Assembly (NCBI RefSeq): GCF_020991365.1
Contig: NZ_JAJLRA010000001.1
Span: 1-64,000 of the forward strand
Reading direction: 5' to 3'
Origin: Streptacidiphilus sp. ASG 303
GTDB taxonomy: Bacteria; Actinomycetota; Actinomycetes; Streptomycetales; Streptomycetaceae
DNA length: 64,000 nt
The notes below the pieces were generated by a model. That model worked only from the letters and a program-made list of their open reading frames with translations. It ran no database searches and had not been told where the DNA came from. The translations under genes and the position numbers were made by a program. This document shows positions 27,083 through 35,212 of this stretch, one piece after another; positions within the stretch are counted from its first letter, which is position 1, and each line of letters opens with the position of its first letter.

Positions 27083-28047
27083 CCCTTCTGGTGGTTCGGG
27101 CCGGAGCCGCGGACGGGGAGGCGCAGCGCGGTGCCGGCGAGCATCCGCTGCAGCGGCGAGACGTGGCCGTTGCGCGAGGCGCCGCGCCCGTAGCGGCGCT
27201 CCAGGCGGCTCTGCGGGATGCTGAGGAGGGTGACGAGCAGCAGGTACCAGAGGCTGGCGACCACGAGCATCGGGATGATCTGGTAGTTCTGCGCGTACAC
27301 GGCCTGGATGTTGGACATCAGGTCCTTCGCGCCGATCACCGAGACCAGCGCGGTGGTCTTCAGCATGTTGATGGTCTCGTTGCCCATCGGCGGGATGATG
27401 ACCCGCATGGCCTGCGGCAGCACGATGCGGCGCATCGTCAGCGTGGGCGACATGCCGAGGGAGTGGGCCGCCTCGGCCTGGCCCTCGTCGACGGACTGGA
27501 TGCCGGCGCGCACGATCTCCGAGGCGTAGGCGGCCTCGTTGAGCCCGAGCGCCAGCAGGGCGGCGACGCTGCCGCTCACCAGCGAGTTCGTCTCGGTCTC
27601 GAAGAACGTGATGTGGGTGAACGGGATGCCGATCATCACGTGCTTGTAGAGCGCGCCGCAGTAGCCCCAGAAGATGATCTGGACGAGCAGCGGGGTGCCG
27701 CGGAAGGCCCACACGAAGAGCGAGGAGACCGCGTACAGCACCGGGTTGGGCGACAGCCGCATGACGGCGACCACGGTGCCCAGGGCGAGGCCGAGGACCA
27801 TGGAGGCGACGGTGAGCCAGAGGGTGGTGAAGAGGCCCTCGAAGACGAGCCGGGCGAAGAGGTAGTGCCCGATGACGTCCCAGTGGAGGTTCTGGTTCTT
27901 CGCCAGCGAGCCGATGAGCCCGATGCCGGAGAGGATCGCCAGGACGGCGGCGACCCAGCGGCCCCAGTGGCGGACCGGCACGGCCTCCAGCCGGTCCGCC
28001 GGCCGCCGCTCCTCCGCGGCGGCGGCGGGCAGGGTGTCGGAGGCCAT
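27079..28047 (-). CDS. amino-acid ABC transporter permease (HisM/GlnP type)
   Basis: A 322-residue permease with an N-terminal cytosolic segment and a first helix near residue 35. The transport core from about 70 includes [19 protein letters not shown] and [18 protein letters not shown], the family signature. The EAA-type loop is [22 protein letters not shown], followed by [18 protein letters not shown]. There is a single permease gene, so a homodimer is expected. It lies 1 nt after the binding-protein stop. Confidence 0.94.
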   Translation of the reverse strand: MASDTLPAAAAEERRPADRLEAVPVRHWGRWVAAVLAILSGIGLIGSLAKNQNLHWDVIGHYLFARLVFEGLFTTLWLTVASMVLGLALGTVVAVMRLSPNPVLYAVSSLFVWAFRGTPLLVQIIFWGYCGALYKHVMIGIPFTHITFFETETNSLVSGSVAALLALGLNEAAYASEIVRAGIQSVDEGQAEAAHSLGMSPTLTMRRIVLPQAMRVIIPPMGNETINMLKTTALVSVIGAKDLMSNIQAVYAQNYQIIPMLVVASLWYLLLVTLLSIPQSRLERRYGRGASRNGHVSPLQRMLAGTALRLPVRGSGPNHQKG

Positions 28048-28048
28048 G

Positions 28049-29020
28049 TCAGCTCTCCCCGGCGTTCTTGGTGGCCTTGGTGACGGCGATCGACTCGACG
28101 CCGTACTCGGCGCAGATGCGCTTGAGGACGCCCTCGTCGACCAGCTGCTGGAGCGCCTTCTGCACGGCGTCGGTCAGCTGCGGCAGGCTCTTGGAGACGG
28201 CGATGCCGTTGGGGGTGGCGTCGTAGCCGCCGATCGCGGCCGGGTCGTCGACGACCTCGAAGGTGGCGCCGTTGTCGGCGGTCTTGGCGGTCCAGCCGGC
28301 GGCGGGCTTGGTGGCGACCTCGGCGACGACCTTGCCGCTGCGCAGGGCGAGCTGGGCGTCGGAGTCCTTCGGGAAGGTCTGGAGCTTCGCCTCGGGCTTC
28401 CCCGCCTTCCTGCAGGCGTCCTGGTGCTTCTTGAGGAGGTCCTCCTGGTGGGTCGCGGCCTGGACGGCCACGGCCTTCCCGCACAGGTCGTCGAGGGAGG
28501 TGATCTTCTCCGGGTTGCCCTTGGCGACCATGATGCCGGAGCCGGAGACCGAGTAGTCGACGAAGTCGACGACCTTCTGGCGGTCCTTGTTGTCGGTCAT
28601 GGCGGAGATGGCGGCGTCGAACTTGCCGGCCTGGATGGCGGGCACGATGCCGTCGAACTTGGTCGGGGTGAACTCGAAGGCCACGCCGAGCTTGGCGCCG
28701 ACCGCCTGGCCGACCTCGTAGTCGAGGCCGGTGATCTCCTGGCCGCCCTCGGTCTTGAACATCTCGAAGGGCGCGTAGGGGACGTCGGTGGCGACGCGGA
28801 CCTTGCCCGCCTTCTTGATCGCGTCCGGCAGCGCGTCGTGCAGCGCGGCGACCCGGGTGATCTTCGCGCCCGCGACGGTGACGCCGTCGGCGGCGGAGCC
28901 GGCCTTGGCGGGGGCGCTGCCGCTGCCGCCGTCGCTGCCGCAGGCGGCGAGCGTCAGCGCGCTCACGGCTGCCACCACGGCAGCGGCCGCGGCCCGGCGG
29001 GAGAAGAGCTGGTGCGTCAC
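28049..29020 (-). CDS. polar amino-acid ABC transporter binding lipoprotein
   Basis: A 323-residue family-3 solute-binding lipoprotein. GTG 29020 has GAGAGG upstream, the lipobox is LAAC (about residue 26) and a Gly/Ser linker follows. The core is VRVATDVPYAPFEMFKTEG, AGKFDAAISAMTDNKDRQ and FPKDSDAQLALRSGKV. It is first in the operon binding protein-permease-ATPase-M20. It is a paralogue of the orphan protein at 21454-22452, including similar promoters. A tandem-type ancestral duplication followed by insertion or rearrangement is plausible. Confidence 0.94.
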   Translation of the reverse strand: MTHQLFSRRAAAAAVVAAVSALTLAACGSDGGSGSAPAKAGSAADGVTVAGAKITRVAALHDALPDAIKKAGKVRVATDVPYAPFEMFKTEGGQEITGLDYEVGQAVGAKLGVAFEFTPTKFDGIVPAIQAGKFDAAISAMTDNKDRQKVVDFVDYSVSGSGIMVAKGNPEKITSLDDLCGKAVAVQAATHQEDLLKKHQDACRKAGKPEAKLQTFPKDSDAQLALRSGKVVAEVATKPAAGWTAKTADNGATFEVVDDPAAIGGYDATPNGIAVSKSLPQLTDAVQKALQQLVDEGVLKRICAEYGVESIAVTKATKNAGES

Positions 29021-29079
29021 GGTGGTGCCTCTCTAGGACTGTGGCCCGGCAGAGCCGGACGGCCGCCGAACGGTGCAGC

Positions 29080-29140
29080 CCAGAAGTTACACATGACAGC
29101 AACAGATGAACAGATGTAATGCCAGTTACATTCAGATAAC
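29080..29140 (-). promoter_or_regulatory. conserved element B: GlnR-like box plus downstream block
   Basis: Read on the minus strand: GTTAT-n6-GTAAC (29140-29125), then TGGCATTACA, and about 40 nt on GTGTAACTTCTGG (29092-29080). Order, wording and spacing agree with 21275-21336 to within about 1 nt. Confidence 0.7.
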
Positions 29141-29166
29141 GCGCCGGAAGCACGCCGGGCACAGGC

Positions 29167-29274
29167 GCGCCGTACGGTGCGGAAGGACCGTACGGCGCGG
29201 GGTGCCCGGGGGTCGCGGACCGGGCGGATCCGGGGAGGGGCGGGGGTCCCGCGGGCCGGAGGGCCCGCGGGACC
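29167..29274 (-). terminator. two hairpins downstream of small HTH-like gene
   Basis: A 13-bp stem at 29245-29257/29262-29274 is followed further downstream by a 12-bp stem at 29167-29178/29187-29198. Confidence 0.75.
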
Positions 29275-29283
29275 GCGCGGCGC

Positions 29284-29517
29284 CTACCGGCCGCCGGTGG
29301 GGCCGGCCGGCTCGGCGGGGCCCTCCTCGCGGACCAGGGTGGCCAGGTCGTCGAGGCCCCAGCCGGTGCGGGCCGACACCTGCTCGGGCGGCACCCCGTC
29401 CCGCAGGGCCTGGGCGGCCTCGATGCGCAGGTCGGCGAGGGCCGCGTCGAAGGCCGCGCGGGCGTCGCGGTAGCGCTGGGCCACGAGGTCGAGCGCTGCG
29501 GTGTCCACGGTGTCCAC
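29284..29517 (-). CDS. small hypothetical protein, HTH-like
   Basis: About 77 residues from GTG 29517, which has GGAG 9 nt upstream; a TTG at 29538 is also in frame. A helical region (LVAQRYRDARAAFDAALADLRIEAAQAL) precedes PEQVSARTGWGLDDLATLVREE, which has the spacing of a helix-turn-helix. High GC3 supports coding. The function is unknown. Confidence 0.65.
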   Translation of the reverse strand: MDTVDTAALDLVAQRYRDARAAFDAALADLRIEAAQALRDGVPPEQVSARTGWGLDDLATLVREEGPAEPAGPTGGR

Positions 29518-29550
29518 GGTGTTCTCCAGGGGTCTCAAGGGTGTGGGGGT

Positions 29551-29602
29551 TCGGGGGTGTCGGGGGGTTCGGGAGGTCGGGGGTGTCGGGGGGTTCGGGA
29601 GG
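29551..29602. repeat. two perfect 26-bp tandem repeats, G-run rich
   Basis: The units at 29551-29576 and 29577-29602 are identical and consist of G5-G6 runs, potentially forming a quadruplex. They lie upstream of the 29517 start. Confidence 0.8.
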
Positions 29603-29754
29603 GGGGCCGGGCCGGTGCGCGACCCGGACGGGACCCGGCAGGCGGGGAGGCCGTCGGGACCGGGACGCGCAGGCCGCGGCCGGAGGGGCGGGCCGGAACA
29701 CCGGGGTCGGTAGGCCGGGACCGCGGAGTCCCGGGGCCGCAGGAGCCCGGGGCA

Positions 29755-29783
29755 CCGGAGTCCCCGGGCCCCGGGGACTCCGG
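29755..29783 (-). terminator. terminator hairpin
   Basis: A 13-bp perfect stem (29755-29767 with 29771-29783) lies 12 nt beyond the stop of the next gene. Confidence 0.8.
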
Positions 29784-29794
29784 GCCCGAGGGCC

Positions 29795-30154
29795 TCAGGG
29801 CCGGTCGTCGCTGTAGCCGCACAGCCAGGCGAGGGCGTCGTGCGCGCCCTGGACGAAGTCCCGGGCGCCGCCCGGCAGCGCCGCCCCGGCCACCTCCAGT
29901 TGCACCACGGCGGCGTCGACCTCGGCCGTCATCGCCCCCACCCCGGGGCCGTCCGGACCGGCCGGGGCCCCGGTCACGGGCCCCGCCGGGGTCCGGCCCA
30001 GCGCCCAGGCGCACGCCGCCGAGACGCCCTGCAGGAAGCGCCGCCGCCTGCCGGACCCGGCCTCCGCGTCCGCGCGGGCCAGGACCCGCTCCACCTCGTC
30101 GCGGGTGCGGGAGCCGATGAGGTGGCCGTGGGGGTTCACGAGTGGTGCTGCCAT
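29795..30154 (-). CDS. small hypothetical protein (W-A-L-G-R / HDALAW family)
   Basis: A 119-residue protein, start ATG with AAAGG upstream. An N-terminal segment DEVERVLARADAEAG leads to RRFLQGVSAACAWALGRTPAGPV, a variable Gly/Pro linker, and the C-terminal GAHDALAWLCGYSDDRP. The same two blocks, FxxG..AA..WALGR and G.HDALAW.CG, occur in the protein at 60873-61325, so the two are paralogues. No known domain is recognised. It is probably cytoplasmic. Confidence 0.75.
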   Translation of the reverse strand: MAAPLVNPHGHLIGSRTRDEVERVLARADAEAGSGRRRRFLQGVSAACAWALGRTPAGPVTGAPAGPDGPGVGAMTAEVDAAVVQLEVAGAALPGGARDFVQGAHDALAWLCGYSDDRP

Positions 30155-30476
30155 GGCCTACGCCTTTCCAGCCCGGCCGAACGAATTCCCCCCGGCGCCG
30201 TCCTGTCTCCGCACCTCCGGGCGCGTTTCGCCCGGGCCGTTCCCCCCGGGCCGTTTCATCCGGGCCCGTTCCGCCCGGACCTGTCGCGCCGGGACCGGGT
30301 GCGCCGGGACCCGCGCCCGGACGGCGCCGGGCGCGGCGCGCCCGCGCCCGCGGGCGGGCCGGCAGGGCGATGATGAGAGGAGGGAGCAGTGCTCCGGCAG
30401 GCCGTCCCGCCGTCGCGGGGCGGGTGCCGGGGAGGTGCACGCCGGCGGGTGCCGGCCGGACGGCGGGAGGAACGGC
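30155..30476. other. divergent intergenic region
   Basis: The 322 bp hold repeated CGGGCCGTT/CGGGCCCGTT words (about 30220-30290) between two divergent starts. Promoters presumably lie here, but I see no consensus boxes. Confidence 0.5.
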
Positions 30477-31184
30477 GTGGAGGTCCGGGGTGCGCGGGTC
30501 CTGGTGGTCGGCGCGACGGGGGTGATCGGCGGGGCGATCGCCGCGGCACTCGCGGCGCGGGGCGCCTCGCTCGCCGTGGCGGGCCGGGACGAGGCGCGGC
30601 TGGCGCGGGCCGCGGAGCGGTTCGGGGGCTGCCCGGCCCGGCGCTGCGAGGCGTACGACCTGGACGGCTGCGCCGCCCTCGGGGCCTGGGCGGCCGAGGG
30701 GCTGTCCGGGCTGGACGGGGTGGTGGTGACCGTCGGCAGTGCCGCCTTCGGGAAGGCCGCGCGGACCCCGGACGCCGTCGCGGAGCACCTGGCGACCGTC
30801 AACGCCCTGGCGCCGATGGCGGTCCTGCGCGGCGCGCTGGACGTCCTCGGGCCGGGGTCGGCCGTCGGCGCGGTCACCGGGGTGGTCGCGGAGCGGCCGC
30901 AGCCCGGCATGGCCGACTACAGCGCCAGCAAGGCGATGCTCAGCGCCTGGCTGGACGCGGTGCGGCGCGAACAGCGTGCGCGGACCAGCGTCCTGGACGC
31001 GCGGCTGCCGCACCTCGACACCGGGTTCGCCGGCCGGGCCGTGGCCGGCGAGCCCCCGCGGATGCCGGCGGGTGCGGACCTGGACGCCGTGGTCGCTGCG
31101 GTGGTCCGGGGGCTGGAGACCGGCGCGGGCGTGTGCCGGCCGGGTCCCGGCGGCCGGATGCTGCTGGACGACCGCGAGGTCTGA
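30477..31184 (+). CDS. short-chain dehydrogenase/reductase
   Basis: A 235-residue SDR. The cofactor loop is VVGATGVIGGAIAAALAARG and the second strand VAGRDEARL suggests NADP(H). The active site has SxnY-x3-K in DYSASKAML, with NALAPMAV (Asn) earlier. GTG 30477 is preceded by GGGAGG 6 nt away. It is monocistronic. The substrate is unknown; the short length and reduced C-terminal region suggest a classical SDR with a small binding pocket. Confidence 0.88.
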   Translation: MEVRGARVLVVGATGVIGGAIAAALAARGASLAVAGRDEARLARAAERFGGCPARRCEAYDLDGCAALGAWAAEGLSGLDGVVVTVGSAAFGKAARTPDAVAEHLATVNALAPMAVLRGALDVLGPGSAVGAVTGVVAERPQPGMADYSASKAMLSAWLDAVRREQRARTSVLDARLPHLDTGFAGRAVAGEPPRMPAGADLDAVVAAVVRGLETGAGVCRPGPGGRMLLDDREV

Positions 31185-31714
31185 GGCGGGGGGCGTCCGG
31201 GACGGGTCGGGGCCCGGGCGGCGGGGCGTGCCCGGCTCGGCCCGGGGGCGGGGCGGCACAGGGCCGGGGCAGGAGGCGGCCGCGGGCTGGGGGTTGCGGG
31301 CTGGGGGTTGCGGGCTTCGGGCTGCGGGCTGCGGCGGGACCACCGGGTGCCGGCCGGTGCAGGCCGCCGGGTGCACGGCGCCACGCGGAGAGGTGTGTCC
31401 CCGCCGCGGCCCCCGGAGGCCGCGGCGGGGCGGGGTGCCATGAGGTCCGGCAGCGGCACCGCACGGTGTTCGGGGCGGCCCCCGGTCCCGGATGTCGCCC
31501 GTTCGGGTGAACACTGGAGACCGCAGGCCCCGGACGCGGGCGGGACGGGCCCGGCAGGGCTCCGCGCCCGCGGCTCCGCCGCCCCTTCGGGACCCGGACG
31601 GCCCCACGGGTGGCAGGCCGCCGGGGGCTCTGTGTCGAATGTGCGTACGACGCCCGGCCGCGGCCCTGGTACGCCGGATGCGGCCGGTCCCGGCTCGGAA
31701 GGAGGTGCGGGTCC
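31185..31714. other. 530-bp gap without convincing gene
   Basis: Contains direct repeats of GCGGGCTGGGGGTT and shorter GCGGGCT words at about 31283-31335. The region 31500-31690 is less GC-rich and probably carries the promoter of the Trp-rich protein. Frames here lack codon bias. Confidence 0.5.
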
Positions 31715-32014
31715 ATGACGGCAGAGCGCGTGATCCGGTCGTTCGCGGTGGCGGTGGCCGCCGTACTGCTGGCGGGAGGGACCGGGGTGGCCGCCGCGGG
31801 CACCGCCTCGGCCGCCCCGCGGTCCGCGGGTCCGGCGGTCTCGGCACACCCGGGCGACGGCCGTGCCAGATGCATCTGGCACGACGGCTACTGGACCAGG
31901 GAGTGGCGGCCGGGCCACTGGGAGCGGATCCAGGAGAACGGGCAGTGGACCCAGCAGTGGCGCCCCGGCCACTGGCAGAAGCAGTGGCACGACGGCTGGT
32001 GGGAGTGCACCTGA
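31715..32014 (+). CDS. small secreted Trp/His-rich repeat protein
   Basis: 99 residues, ATG 31715 after GGAAGGAGG. The signal peptide (about 1-33) ends TASAAP. The mature 65 residues contain ten Trp and two copies of EWRPGHW/QWRPGHW framed by WHDGYW and WHDGWW, that is, a duplicated W-x-P-G-H-W unit. This resembles YXWGXW-type repeat proteins of the cell surface, but no function is assigned. Two Cys bracket the repeat block and could form a disulfide. Confidence 0.8.
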   Translation: MTAERVIRSFAVAVAAVLLAGGTGVAAAGTASAAPRSAGPAVSAHPGDGRARCIWHDGYWTREWRPGHWERIQENGQWTQQWRPGHWQKQWHDGWWECT

Positions 32015-32078
32015 CACCACCGGCGTCCGCCCGCGCCGCGCGGTCCCGCCAGGGGCCGCGCGGCGCCGTGCCCGGGCG

Positions 32079-32124
32079 TCCGTCCCCGTCCCCGGCCCCG
32101 GGCGAGGCCGGGGACGGGGACGGA
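32079..32124. terminator. bidirectional terminator
   Basis: A 19-bp perfect stem (32079-32097 with 32106-32124) and 8-nt loop lie between convergent genes. Confidence 0.9.
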
Positions 32125-32150
32125 CCACCGCCGGGAGGCGTCGGGAGGAG

Positions 32151-32561
32151 TCACGCCGGGGTCCGGCGGCGCACCTCCACGGTCAGGACCGAGGCCACCG
32201 ACTCCGCCTCGCGGACCAGCTCGGCCAGGCGTCCCCCCTCCTCCTCCAGCATGCGCACGACCCGGTCGGCCAGGGCGGGCACGGGCAGGACGTCGGGATG
32301 CTCGCGGACCACGGCGGCGGCGCGGGCCGCCGCCTCCCGCGAGGCGTCGGCCTCGTGCACCGCGAGGAGGGCGAGGAGGACGGGCTGCTCGTGGAGCACG
32401 TCGTGGCGGCGGTAGCCGGCCGGGACGAACTGCCACAGCCAGCGGACCGCGGTCCGCTGCCAGCCGGTGGTCCCGGGCGGGTACACGTCGGCGGGCCAGT
32501 GGGCGGGGACGGGCGGCGGGGATGCCGGGGGCGGGGATGCCGGGGGCGGGGATGCGCTCAC
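32151..32561 (-). CDS. hypothetical protein
   Basis: About 136 residues from GTG 32561 (start uncertain; GGACGG upstream is weak). The N-terminus SASPPPASPPPASPPP is encoded by a 15-bp tandem repeat at about 32511-32553. The rest is helical: TGWQRTAVRWLWQFVPAGYR, then Ala-rich segments and RMLEEEGGRLAELVREAESV. I do not recognise a family, though similar short proteins with RWLWQFVPAGYRRHD are frequent in Streptomyces. Confidence 0.7.
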   Translation of the reverse strand: MSASPPPASPPPASPPPVPAHWPADVYPPGTTGWQRTAVRWLWQFVPAGYRRHDVLHEQPVLLALLAVHEADASREAAARAAAVVREHPDVLPVPALADRVVRMLEEEGGRLAELVREAESVASVLTVEVRRRTPA

Positions 32562-32883
32562 CCGTCCAGCGTGGCCCGGGGGCGCGCGGTCCGCGCGCCG
32601 GGCCGCCCGCAGGCCCGGAGCCGGGGCCCGGAGCCGGATCCCGAGCCGGGCCCGGGGCAGGGCCCGGCGGGCGCCCCCGGGCCGGGCCCGCCGGGCGGCG
32701 GGAGCGGCGCGCAGGTGCCCGGCACGGGCGGGACGGCACAGGCGGGACGGCACGGGGACGGACAGCCCGCACCGGGTGCGCCGGCCCGGGGACGGCCCCG
32801 GGCCGGCCGGGGCCCTCACGGGTGCCGGGGAGCGGGTCCGGGCGGCCAGGCCGGACCCGGCGGACCGGCCGGGCCCGGCGGGC
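32562..32883. other. 322-bp GC-rich gap
   Basis: Upstream region of the hypothetical gene and 3' region of glpD. It shows only imperfect GCCCGGAGCC and GGGACGGCAC word repeats. No gene or clear promoter is seen. Confidence 0.5.
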
Positions 32884-34566
32884 TCAGCCCCGGGCGAGGG
32901 CGGCCCGGGCGGCGTCCAGGGCGGCCTGCCGGTCCTCGGGGACCAGCCCGATGCGGGTGCGCCGGTCCAGCAGGTCGGACTCGTCCAGCGCGCCCTCGTG
33001 CCGCACCGCCCAGACGAGTTCCGCGAGCGTCGCGGGGTGGCCGGGGGCGGCCGGTTCGCGCAGGGCCGGGTCGGCGGCGCCGAGGGCGTGGACGGCGGGC
33101 GCCTCGGTGCCGTACAGGTCCACCAGGCGGCGCGGGGCGTCCAGCGCGGCGAGGACGCCGGCCGGGGCGGCCCCGACGAGGGGGGTGCGGGCCGTGCGGC
33201 AGGGGCCGGCGGCGAGGCCGCGGGCGGCCACGGCGGCGTCGACGGCGTCCTCGGCCATCCGCCGGTAGGTGGTGAGCTTTCCGCCGACGACGGTGACGAC
33301 GCCGTCGGCGGAGGTGAGCACGGCGTGCCGCCGGGAGAGGTCGGCGGTGCTCCCCCCGGCGCCGGTGTCGAGGAGCGGCCGCAGGCCGGCGAAGGCGCCG
33401 GCCACGTCGGAGCGGTGCAGCGGGACGTCCAGGGCGGAGCCGAGGACGTCGAGGAGGAAGCCGATGTCGCTCTCGGGCGCCTCGGGGACGTCCGGTACGG
33501 GCCCGTCGACCGGCTCGTCGGTGAGGCCCGCGTAGACGCGTCCGTCGGCCTGCGGCAGGACGAGCACGAAGCGGTTCGACTCACCCGGGACCGGGATGTG
33601 CATCCCGGCGGCGGGGACGCCGGACCCGACGGGCCCGCCGGACCCGCCGAGGAGCCCCGGGCGCAGCACCAGGTGGGTGCCGCGCGAGGGGCGCAGGCGC
33701 ACGTCGCCGGTGAGGCCGCCCGCCCACACGCCCGCCGCGTTGACCACCGCCCGGGCCCGGATCCGCAGCTCCTCCCCCGTCAGCCCGTCGCGGACGAGCG
33801 CGCCGTCGCCGCCGAGCTCCAGGGCGCGGACCCGGGTGAGGATCCGCGCCCCGTGGGCGGCGGCGGTGCGGGCGAGGGCGGTCACCAGGCGGGCGTCGTC
33901 GGTGAGCCGCCCGTCCCAGGAGAGCAGGCCGCCGCGCAGGCCGTACGGGCGCAGCGCGGGCGCGAGCCGGAGGGTCTCCACGGCGGACAGGCGCCGGGGG
34001 GCGGGGAGGGTGGCGCGGGCGGTGCGGGCGGAGGCCCGCAGCAGGTCGCCGGCGTGCAGTCCGGCCAGGGCGAGGGCGCCCTGGCGGCGGGGGACGAGGG
34101 GGGTGAGGGGCAGGACGAAGGGCTGGGCGCGGACCAGGTGGGGGGCGGTGCGCTCCATGAGGACGCCGCGTTCCACCGCGCTCTCGCGGGCGACGCCGAG
34201 CTGTCCGGAGGCGAGGTAGCGCAGGCCGCCGTGGACGAGCTTGGAGCTCCAGCGGGAGGTGCCGAAGGCCAGGTCGTGGGCGTCCACGGCGGCGACCGTG
34301 AGCCCGCGGGCGGCGGCGTCGAGGGCGGCCCCGGCGCCGGTGGCGCCCAGGCCGACGACGAGCACGTCGACGCGTTCGCCCGCGGCGAGGGCCGCGAGCT
34401 CGCGCTCCCGGCGGGCGGCGTTGAGGGAGGGGTCCCCGGCCGCGGACGGGCGGGACGGCCGGGAGGGCGCGTGCCGCCGGGAGGGCGCGGACGGCCGGGA
34501 GGGCGCGGACGGCCGGGGGTGGCCGGGTGCGGCCGGGGTGGCGCCGGGGTTCGCGTCGCGGGTCAC
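32884..34566 (-). CDS. glpD: FAD-dependent glycerol-3-phosphate dehydrogenase
   Basis: The 560-residue flavoprotein is full length for GlpD. The FAD loop is VLVVGLGATGAGAALDAAARG, and DLAFGTSRWSSKLVHGGLRYL is the GlpD signature. GGKLTTYRRMAEDAVDA is the second FAD motif, followed by the C-terminal GlpD helical cap. It oxidises glycerol-3-phosphate to DHAP at the membrane. The N-terminus carries an unusual Ser/Arg/Pro repeat (SAPSRPSAPSRR) not needed by the fold. GTG overlaps the tetR stop. Confidence 0.93.
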   Translation of the reverse strand: MTRDANPGATPAAPGHPRPSAPSRPSAPSRRHAPSRPSRPSAAGDPSLNAARRERELAALAAGERVDVLVVGLGATGAGAALDAAARGLTVAAVDAHDLAFGTSRWSSKLVHGGLRYLASGQLGVARESAVERGVLMERTAPHLVRAQPFVLPLTPLVPRRQGALALAGLHAGDLLRASARTARATLPAPRRLSAVETLRLAPALRPYGLRGGLLSWDGRLTDDARLVTALARTAAAHGARILTRVRALELGGDGALVRDGLTGEELRIRARAVVNAAGVWAGGLTGDVRLRPSRGTHLVLRPGLLGGSGGPVGSGVPAAGMHIPVPGESNRFVLVLPQADGRVYAGLTDEPVDGPVPDVPEAPESDIGFLLDVLGSALDVPLHRSDVAGAFAGLRPLLDTGAGGSTADLSRRHAVLTSADGVVTVVGGKLTTYRRMAEDAVDAAVAARGLAAGPCRTARTPLVGAAPAGVLAALDAPRRLVDLYGTEAPAVHALGAADPALREPAAPGHPATLAELVWAVRHEGALDESDLLDRRTRIGLVPEDRQAALDAARAALARG

Positions 34567-35162
34567 GGGGCGAGGGTCCTCTCCAGGATGTGCCGCAGCT
34601 CGTCGAGGAGGGCGTCCTCCGCGAGCTCGGGGTCGGCGTCGTCGGCCATGGTCCGCAGGGAGAGCGTGAAGGACTGCAGGACGAGGAGCAGCGCGCGGGC
34701 CTGGCGGGCGGCGGACCCGGGGCGCACCGTGCCGTCGGCGTGCCCGGCGCGCAGCGCCTCGTCGAGGAGGGCGAGCAGGGCGTCCTGGCTGGCGCCGCGG
34801 CGGTCGAGGACGTAGGGCAGCAGGAGTTCGGGGTCGACGTCGAGGATCTTGCGGAAGAGGGGGTGGGCGCGGAAGGCGCGGACCCCCTCGACCAGGCCGT
34901 CGACCAGCGCCCCGCGGACGGGGCGGGTGCCGCCGGGGTCGGGGGCGGCCGCGACGGCGACGGCGGTCCACTCACGGGTCATCAGGTCGCCGACGAGGGT
35001 GCGGACGTCGGGCCAGCGGCGGTAGAGGGTCATCCGGGAGACCCCGGCGCGGCGGGCCACGTCGGTGAGGGTCGTGCGCCGGACGCCGACGGCCAGGACG
35101 CAGTCGCGGGCCGCGTCGAGCACGGCGTCGTCGCCCGAGCGGTTGTGACGGTTGAGCGTCAT
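34563..35162 (-). CDS. TetR-family regulator
   Basis: A 199-residue regulator. The HTH is VLDAARDCVLAVGVRRTTLTDVARRAGVSRMTLYRRWPD, and the helical C-domain ends LDELRHILERTLAP. It is translationally coupled to glpD (GTGA) and divergent from the AGPS-like gene. Inverted repeats overlap its own start codon. It probably controls both arms of the lipid cluster; an acyl-CoA or lipid ligand is possible but unproven. Confidence 0.92.
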   Translation of the reverse strand: MTLNRHNRSGDDAVLDAARDCVLAVGVRRTTLTDVARRAGVSRMTLYRRWPDVRTLVGDLMTREWTAVAVAAAPDPGGTRPVRGALVDGLVEGVRAFRAHPLFRKILDVDPELLLPYVLDRRGASQDALLALLDEALRAGHADGTVRPGSAARQARALLLVLQSFTLSLRTMADDADPELAEDALLDELRHILERTLAP

Positions 35163-35170
35163 GTGTCACA
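35144..35170. promoter_or_regulatory. TetR operator candidate at tetR start
   Basis: TGTGAC (35144-35149) and GTCACA (35165-35170) form an outer inverted repeat. TGACG (35146-35150) and CGTCA (35157-35161) form a nested one. The site overlaps the tetR start and faces the AGPS-like gene. Confidence 0.6.
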
Positions 35171-35212
35171 GTGTAACGCACCAGGACGGACCGGCGAGGG
35201 AGAGGGGCTCCG

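Noticed and set aside
34430-34560. Ser/Arg/Pro repeat at the GlpD N-terminus as a separate domain
   Set aside because: Explained by short direct DNA repeats (GGGCGCGGACGGCCGGGA type); more likely a dispensable leader or a misplaced start than a functional module.
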